Shown here: positions 5,189 to 8,874 of the stretch, in pieces
Layout: every line of letters begins with the position of its first letter
Position numbering within the stretch: position 1 is the stretch's first letter
Source: Candidatus Woesearchaeota archaeon
GTDB taxonomy: Archaea; Nanobdellota; Nanobdellia; Woesearchaeales; GW2011-AR4
Direction: 5' to 3'
Length of the DNA: 8,874 nt
NCBI GenBank assembly: GCA_016185875.1
Contig: JACPMS010000037.1
Coordinates: 1 to 8,874, forward strand
Program-made: the position numbers and the translations under genes
The notes under the pieces: generated by a model
Databases searched by the model: none
The model's input: only the letters and a program-made list of their open reading frames with translations
What the model was told of the DNA's origin: nothing

Positions 5189-6376
5189 TTAACTTTGTAT
5201 TGGCAAATAATAGGGTTTTACTAACTCAAATTCTGCATGAGAAATAAATCCATATTTATCTAATAGCATAAGTTTTTTTATATATCGCGTATCACGTCCG
5301 ATATGATACTTACTAAAATTTTGAGGATTTTCTTTTTTGTTTAATTTTATATTTACATTGATAAACTGTTTTCTTGAGTATACACTTGCAGCAAATTCAG
5401 CTACATCTTCAAGAAAATTAGTAGAACCATATTGACTCATAAAACCATATGCAATAGAGCTACGTACATTTTTATCTTTCCAAGATTTCGGATTTGATGG
5501 ATTATCTACTAACTGTACCCTATAGTCGTGATTTGCAACCAACCGCCATTCTTTATCAAATTGCTCCTTAAGTGGATGATTTGCATGATAAATATGAATT
5601 AACTCGTGAACTAATTTTCCAGAGTCTAAGTGTGTTAAATTTATTGTATCAGTTATAGTATTAGCACAACTACGTCTCATCATACTTAATGGGAATATAT
5701 TAATTGTCTTAACATATTTCATTTGGGCAGAAAAATTATCCCATTCCCTTTCCACATTAGCTAGTAAAGCATCCAATTTTTGTAAATTGGATGTTGTGAT
5801 GTGACCTATTACATTTATACGATATTTTGCTTGTATTTGCCGTTTTAACTCATTATCGACAAAAACACTAACAATTCTATCTGGCACTTCAAATTTAGAT
5901 GAAATAACATAAGAATAACTAGCACCTCCAATCCCTAGACCGACTCTTTTTAGCCATTCTCTTCTTGAAATCCCACTATTTTGAGAATAATCCCTCAAAA
6001 TTTTTCGCAATGATTGATTTAGGTGCTCTATTTCTTGTTCAAACTCAAAAAACCACTTCTCAGGATCAAGAATTTCTATTTCCTTCAATTGCAAAGTTCT
6101 GCTTCTTTGAAGAAGGGAGTTTTTGCTGCCAACAAGATTAAACAAATGTATCATTAATTCTTCTCTTGTTATTTTACCTATTGGGATTCCTTCACGCCTA
6201 AGAATCGCAAGTAGAATAAGTAGTAATTTATCCAATTTTTCTAAATTGGCTAAACTTTTTTCTTCCCAGATTTTACCAACATCGTAAGATTTTCCTTGCT
6301 TAAGATTTTCTAGAACTTTTTCCTCTATAGATCTTTCAGCTTTGAGAAATCTTTTTAGGAAGTCAAATAACTTCAT
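5189..6376 (-). CDS. HExxH metallopeptidase-like protein with internal Tat-like motif
   Basis: The 395-residue protein starts at ATG 6376-6374, with AGAGGT (6387-6382) five bases upstream. Residues 1-130 are helical and charged, with a hydrophobic stretch LLLILLAIL (51-59) and no signal peptide. Residues 137-160 read SRREWLKR followed by VGLGIGGASYSYVISS, which looks like a twin-arginine signal but is internal. The catalytic part is about 190-395: HELIH (257-261) supplies two zinc ligands and the general base, and LEDVAEFAA (322-330) offers Glu323 or Glu327 as third ligand. That arrangement is gluzincin-like, reminiscent of anthrax lethal-factor-like (ATLF) peptidases. The substrate is unknown. 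It stands alone, convergent with gap and divergent from 6570-6965, in AT-rich sequence unlike the gap region. Zinc peptidase fold likely; targeting uncertain. Confidence 0.72.
   Translation of the reverse strand: MKLFDFLKRFLKAERSIEEKVLENLKQGKSYDVGKIWEEKSLANLEKLDKLLLILLAILRREGIPIGKITREELMIHLFNLVGSKNSLLQRSRTLQLKEIEILDPEKWFFEFEQEIEHLNQSLRKILRDYSQNSGISRREWLKRVGLGIGGASYSYVISSKFEVPDRIVSVFVDNELKRQIQAKYRINVIGHITTSNLQKLDALLANVEREWDNFSAQMKYVKTINIFPLSMMRRSCANTITDTINLTHLDSGKLVHELIHIYHANHPLKEQFDKEWRLVANHDYRVQLVDNPSNPKSWKDKNVRSSIAYGFMSQYGSTNFLEDVAEFAASVYSRKQFINVNIKLNKKENPQNFSKYHIGRDTRYIKKLMLLDKYGFISHAEFELVKPYYLPIQS
5770..5793. repeat. Perfect 10-bp inverted repeat inside the peptidase gene
   Basis: CATCCAATTT (5770-5779) and AAATTGGATG (5784-5793) pair perfectly around TTGT. 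On the coding strand it encodes the SNLQKLD segment. A near copy lies at 6231-6249. Confidence 0.6.
6231..6249. repeat. Second copy of the inverted repeat in the peptidase gene
   Basis: CCAATTT (6232-6238) and AAATTGG (6243-6249) form a 7-bp stem around TTCT. The 19-base block TCCAATTTTTCTAAATTGG differs from 5772-5790 at one base and encodes NLEKLD. The two copies are 459 bp apart. Confidence 0.5.
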
Positions 6377-6420
6377 TTTTTACCTCTTTTAAATCTATCA
6401 AAAAAGCAATATCCATATCT

Positions 6421-6430
6421 AAAATATACG
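6421..6430 (-). promoter_or_regulatory. Possible TATA box of the peptidase gene
   Basis: The minus strand reads CGTATATTTT. A start about 26 bp downstream (near 6399) would leave a leader of about 22 bases that contains the AGAGGT ribosome site. The match is weaker than at the other promoters. Confidence 0.35.
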
Positions 6431-6516
6431 GCTTTTTAAAGTTTGCCATTATTTTTTACAATATAGAAAATAAATAATTTTTCATTAATTTTATTAACTA
6501 ATTAGTGGTTACAAAA

Positions 6517-6531
6517 CGAAAGATTTAAATA
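6517..6531 (+). promoter_or_regulatory. BRE/TATA promoter of the two-gene unit at 6570-7439
   Basis: The sequence CGAAAGATTTAAATA contains the same AAAGATTTAAATA core seen at 1971-1983 (minus) and 2148-2160. Its centre near 6527.5 predicts a start near 6554. Confidence 0.6.
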
Positions 6532-6569
6532 GTAGATTCATACAGAAAATGATTGGGTGTAATCAAAAT

Positions 6570-6965
6570 ATGTCTTTGAACAATTTATTGAACAGATTTA
6601 ATAATTCAGCGGTTGGGTTTCTTGTAAATGAAACTATTATCCCAATTTTAGCAGTTGCAACTGTATTTTATGCTGATCGTGAAATAAAAGCTTACCTACT
6701 TACAAGAGAATTAACTAGAGCTGGTTACAAAGTAGAAGCATGTGAGAATTGTTCGCTTCCTACAGATTATGTAGCTAAAGTTAGAGAAGGTGGAGTAAGA
6801 CAAAATATTGGTGCAATAGTGAGGTACATAGATATACGCGATTCAATTATTTTTCATCGAGAGGATACCCGTCGATGGTATAAAATGGATAAAAGAGGTA
6901 AGGAAATAAGTAAGAGGGCATTAGAAATTGCAGAAAAATATGTAAGAGTGATACACGAGGATTAG
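6570..6965 (+). CDS. Small membrane-anchored protein of unknown function
   Basis: I prefer ATG 6570. The predicted transcript start near 6554 lies after the in-frame ATG 6549, and GGGTGT (6555-6560) gives a ribosome site nine bases before ATG 6570; use of 6549 would add seven residues. The product is 131 residues. About residues 16-34 (GFLVNETIIPILAVATVFYA) form one membrane segment, or an uncleaved anchor. The rest is soluble, with a CENC pair (about 59-62) that could bind metal or form a disulphide. A basic amphipathic C-terminus follows (KRGKEISKRALEIAEKYV). I do not recognise the family. It lies 21 bases upstream of the next gene and shares its promoter, so both probably act together. Confidence 0.62.
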   Translation: MSLNNLLNRFNNSAVGFLVNETIIPILAVATVFYADREIKAYLLTRELTRAGYKVEACENCSLPTDYVAKVREGGVRQNIGAIVRYIDIRDSIIFHREDTRRWYKMDKRGKEISKRALEIAEKYVRVIHED

Positions 6966-6988
6966 GTAGAATGGAGGGAAATCCTAAT
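6961..6988 (+). promoter_or_regulatory. Inverted repeat enclosing a ribosome site
   Basis: ATTAGG (6961-6966) is complementary to CCTAAT (6983-6988). The 16-base loop contains the GGAGGG ribosome site, and the 3' arm includes the first two bases of ATG 6987. The 5' arm overlaps the stop codon of the upstream gene, so arriving ribosomes would open it. The stem is only 6 bp. Confidence 0.3.
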
Positions 6989-7439
6989 GCAAAGAATAAA
7001 CACTTTCCCAATAACAGACCAGACCTTACAAGATTTCGTAAGAGTTGTACATGAAATACATTTGCCTCCTAAGCTTACACAATTGAAACCTGAAGGTTCT
7101 AGCCAATTTGTCAGCGGCAAGGGTTTGGTTACATTGGTGAATGGTGAACCAACAAACGTTTATATTATTCCTGAAAGTGCTATGGGCTTTTATGACCCAG
7201 AAGATCCATGGTATGTTCCAGTATGGACCGAGGCTGATCAGCAACATTTTATAGCTGATATCACTACTCATAGCCAATACTCAATGAATATGTGGAGAGG
7301 TCATTTTTTAAATAATGTTGTGGCTGAAGTGGCTGAACTTGAGAAGAAAGGACAGTTTCCCCAAGGAATTCCGCAAGATGTACTTAGAGCTTATAGAGCT
7401 TCAGAAAGAAGGATTTCAGGCATAAATCTTGTTTACTAA
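6987..7439 (+). CDS. Unrecognised 150-residue soluble protein
   Basis: ATG 6987 follows GGAGGG (6973-6978) by eight bases. The 150-residue product has no signal peptide or membrane segment and no cysteine. An N-terminal mixed region (residues 1-65) includes GKGLVTLVNGEPTNVYII, likely two strands. An aromatic, proline-rich stretch at about 69-83 (GFYDPEDPWYVPVW) follows. The C-terminal half looks helical (NNVVAEVAELEKKG and VLRAYRASERR). The family is unknown to me. It is the second gene of a unit whose first gene encodes a membrane-anchored protein, so it may be a soluble partner. Its base composition resembles the neighbouring accessory genes rather than gap. Confidence 0.68.
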   Translation: MQRINTFPITDQTLQDFVRVVHEIHLPPKLTQLKPEGSSQFVSGKGLVTLVNGEPTNVYIIPESAMGFYDPEDPWYVPVWTEADQQHFIADITTHSQYSMNMWRGHFLNNVVAEVAELEKKGQFPQGIPQDVLRAYRASERRISGINLVY

Positions 7440-7444
7440 ATAAA

Positions 7445-7450
7445 TTTTTT
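7445..7450 (+). terminator. T6 terminator after the two-gene unit
   Basis: Six T residues begin five bases after the stop codon of 6987-7439, in the 29-base gap before the convergent toxin gene. Confidence 0.45.
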
Positions 7451-7468
7451 ATCGGTATCAAAATAATC

Positions 7469-7984
7469 CTATTTTATCTTCTCAAGCAATTCCCAAAATC
7501 TGATTAAGGTGGAAGCGCTTATTCTAAATTTTAGTCTGACCATCTTGTTTACGATTTCTTTCAATTCCTTTTCACTTAGCATATTCTCTTTATATGCAAG
7601 CAATAAAGCCCTCAAAGAACCCATAGGCTTTAAGCCAAAAGCTTTTGCAGTTTCCCTTGCTAGAGTTTCATCAATTATTAACTCCTCTCTATTAAGTTGT
7701 TTTGCCAAGGCTATTGTTTGCGATTCTCCAACTCCTATATTGTTAAGATGCTGGATTTTATCAGCTAATTCAACGTATTTATTTTTCAACTTAATGATTC
7801 TTATTTGATTTTTCCCTAAATAGCTTTTTAGTATCAAAGAATCTTCAAATTTTTTTTCTAAACCTTCCAAGATTGCCTCTTTATAGACTGCATCGGCAAT
7901 TTCCAACTTTTCAAATAGTTTTAACAGAACATTTATTTTATTCAGCTTGGCAAAAATAATCAAAGATGAAGAATCAACAATCAA
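7469..7984 (-). CDS. PIN-domain (DUF3368-like) ribonuclease toxin
   Basis: PIN-domain toxins of the VapC type cut RNA, often tRNA, with a cluster of acidic residues and metal. This 171-residue protein starts MIVDSSSLIIFA with Asp4. Other likely acidic ligands are Glu36 (VYKEAI), Glu87 (GVGESQT) and Asp105 (IIDETLAR). The following GLKPMGSLRALLLAYK is characteristic of the DUF3368 subgroup. The start is TTG 7984-7982, which overlaps the antitoxin stop as TTGA, so the toxin is translated by coupling; a GAGGG lies just upstream. The C-terminal 30 residues (KFRISASTLIRFWELLEKI) form a helical tail usual in this family. It is the second gene of a leftward pair. The family is secure; the RNA target is unknown. 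Confidence 0.9.
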   Translation of the reverse strand: MIVDSSSLIIFAKLNKINVLLKLFEKLEIADAVYKEAILEGLEKKFEDSLILKSYLGKNQIRIIKLKNKYVELADKIQHLNNIGVGESQTIALAKQLNREELIIDETLARETAKAFGLKPMGSLRALLLAYKENMLSEKELKEIVNKMVRLKFRISASTLIRFWELLEKIK

Positions 7985-8280
7985 ATTAATCCCTCAAAGT
8001 CTTCTTCAAGCTCTTTAATTCCATAGTGAAAATCTATTTTTTTTTCAACAAGAACATCCATGAATTGTGATAATGGCAATTCTGCAATTTTGGCAGCTTT
8101 TCCAATGCTGGCTTCATTTTTTCTAAATTTTTCCAGAGCCAACTCTAATTTTTTGTCCTTTAAGCCCAATTCTAATACTTCCCTAAGTACATTAGACTTA
8201 GTCTTTTTCTCTATCTTCGATAGTTCATCAATTTCCTTCAGCTCTTCTTTGTCTATCCTTACAGATACTGTTTCTGCCAT
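7981..8280 (-). CDS. Antitoxin: ribbon-helix-helix plus UPF0175-like domain
   Basis: I choose ATG 8280-8278, which gives 99 residues and sits about four bases after the predicted transcript start. An in-frame TTG at 8292 would fall upstream of that start. Residues 1-40 (AETVSVRIDKEELKEIDELS, then KTKSNVLREVLELGL) form a ribbon-helix-helix DNA-binding domain. Residues 50-95 (KNEASIGKAAKIAELPLSQFMDVLVEK) match the helix-turn-helix of UPF0175 antitoxins. UPF0175 proteins are standard partners of DUF3368 PIN toxins in archaea and bacteria. The protein should bind and silence the toxin and repress its own promoter. The acidic C-terminus (KELEEDFEGLI) would suit contact with the PIN protein. Divergent from truD. 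Confidence 0.88.
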   Translation of the reverse strand: MAETVSVRIDKEELKEIDELSKIEKKTKSNVLREVLELGLKDKKLELALEKFRKNEASIGKAAKIAELPLSQFMDVLVEKKIDFHYGIKELEEDFEGLI

Positions 8281-8284
8281 AAGT

Positions 8285-8314
8285 GTATACAAATGTGGTA
8301 ACTTGTATATAAAG
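8285..8314 (-). promoter_or_regulatory. Promoter and likely operator of the antitoxin/PIN pair
   Basis: The minus strand has CTTTATATAC (8314-8305), a strong archaeal TATA box, about 26 bp from a start near 8284. An imperfect inverted repeat, GTATACAA (8285-8292) and TTGTATAT (8303-8310), 7 of 8 matching with centres 18 bp apart, spans the region from TATA box to start. That is the expected place for autorepression by the RHH antitoxin. Confidence 0.5.
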
Positions 8315-8335
8315 CTTTTGGTTTTGAAGGTTAAA

Positions 8336-8345
8336 GATTAATAAA
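8336..8345 (+). promoter_or_regulatory. TATA-like promoter of truD
   Basis: GATTAATAAA has an AT-rich core at 8338-8345, about 26 bp before a start near 8368. This predicts an almost leaderless truD mRNA; no ribosome site is seen before ATG 8369. Confidence 0.4.
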
Positions 8346-8368
8346 GGCTACAGATTACAGCATTCATT

Positions 8369-8874
8369 ATGCACCAAATCAAGCAACTCCCACAAGATTT
8401 CATTGTAAAAGAAATAAGCAATGTAAATTTAGAAATTAACGGGCAATACGCATATTATACTCTCAAAAAAACAAACTACACTACAATCGACGCACTGCAA
8501 ATTCTATCACAAAAGTTCAAAATTCCACTGAAAAATATTGGCTTTGCAGGCAACAAGGACAAGAATGCAGTAACGGAGCAGAAAATATCAGTTTTCAGAG
8601 GCTCAAAGAGTTTTGAAAACATCAAATTTAGCAATATTGAATTGGAATACCTGGGCAATGGAAGAGAGCCGATTTCATTGGGCGGTTTGGAAGGCAATGA
8701 ATTCATAATTACAATAAGGAATTTGGAAGGGAATGAAATTAAAAAAATACAAAAATTTCAAAATAAACGAATCAAAATTCCAAATATTTACGGCCCTCAA
8801 AGGTTCAGCAAAAACAATAATTTAGTCGGAAAGGCAATAATAAAAAGGGAATTCAGGAAGGCAGTTGAACTGAT
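8369..8874 (+). CDS. truD: tRNA pseudouridine(13) synthase TruD, 3' end outside window
   Basis: The enzyme isomerises uridine 13 in the D-arm of tRNA to pseudouridine. The frame opens at ATG 8369 and runs without a stop to the window edge, giving 168 codons, about 40 percent of the usual archaeal length of some 400. The N-terminal motif is LPQDFIVKEI (7-16). The catalytic motif is GFAGNKDKNAVTEQ with nucleophile Asp64, and NIYGPQRFS (139-147) is the second TruD signature, Asn and Phe contacting substrate RNA in known structures. The insertion domain expected after this point is not visible. It is divergent from the antitoxin/PIN pair with 88 bases between start codons, probably under independent control. 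The gene appears intact so far. Confidence 0.95.
   Translation, partial: MHQIKQLPQDFIVKEISNVNLEINGQYAYYTLKKTNYTTIDALQILSQKFKIPLKNIGFAGNKDKNAVTEQKISVFRGSKSFENIKFSNIELEYLGNGREPISLGGLEGNEFIITIRNLEGNEIKKIQKFQNKRIKIPNIYGPQRFSKNNNLVGKAIIKREFRKAVEL

Noticed and set aside
8060..8341. 93-codon plus-strand frame opposite the antitoxin
   Set aside because: The Ser/Phe-rich translation is typical of the reverse of a Lys/Glu-rich gene, and the minus strand encodes a recognised antitoxin family.

Overview
This AT-rich window most likely comes from a small-genome archaeon of the DPANN / Woesearchaeota type. Archaeal BRE/TATA elements (AAAGATTTAAATA, CTTTTTATATAA, CTTTATATAC) lie about 26 bp before predicted transcription starts. 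Shine-Dalgarno sites match AGGTGAT, start regions are short or leaderless, and the surface proteins carry GNVGIGTT repeats with many N-glycosylation sequons. There is a bacterial-type GAPDH and a truD gene with archaeal-style spacing. Lineage is inferred from gene content and signals; no marker phylogeny was possible.

Region 1 (1-4083) is a surface-protein locus broken up by cassettes. It opens with the 3' part of a large phage-tail-fibre-like, sequon-rich adhesin (1-1314). It ends with a secreted protein that has a signal peptide and an autoprocessing/tail-type C-terminal domain (3262-4083). A roughly 40-bp leader (ribosome site plus the first codons of a signal peptide) occurs three times in direct orientation: 1341-1380, 2031-2070 and 3247-3286. 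Only the last leads into a full gene. The second still encodes a whole signal peptide but stops at 40 residues; the first is lost after about 10 codons. Between copies 1 and 2 sit an unrecognised 150-residue protein and, on the opposite strand, a strong candidate for an undescribed 79-nt structured RNA (1948 to 1870) with its own TATA box, an 8-bp closing helix, two hairpins and a T-run terminator. Between copies 2 and 3 sits a winged-helix/MNT nucleotidyltransferase plus HEPN pair, a toxin-antitoxin-like module.

Region 2 (4084-5180) is a single-gene unit for type I glyceraldehyde-3-phosphate dehydrogenase, with a clear promoter, ribosome site and T-rich terminator.

Region 3 (5181-7468) looks accessory. 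It has a leftward HExxH metallopeptidase-like protein with an internal twin-arginine-like motif. Divergent from it is a rightward two-gene unit of unrecognised small proteins, one with a membrane segment.

Region 4 (7469-8874) has a leftward antitoxin (RHH plus UPF0175-like) and PIN-domain toxin pair with overlapping TTGA junction and a likely operator over its promoter. Divergent from it is truD, which runs off the right edge.

No rRNA, complete tRNA, CRISPR array or transposase was seen.
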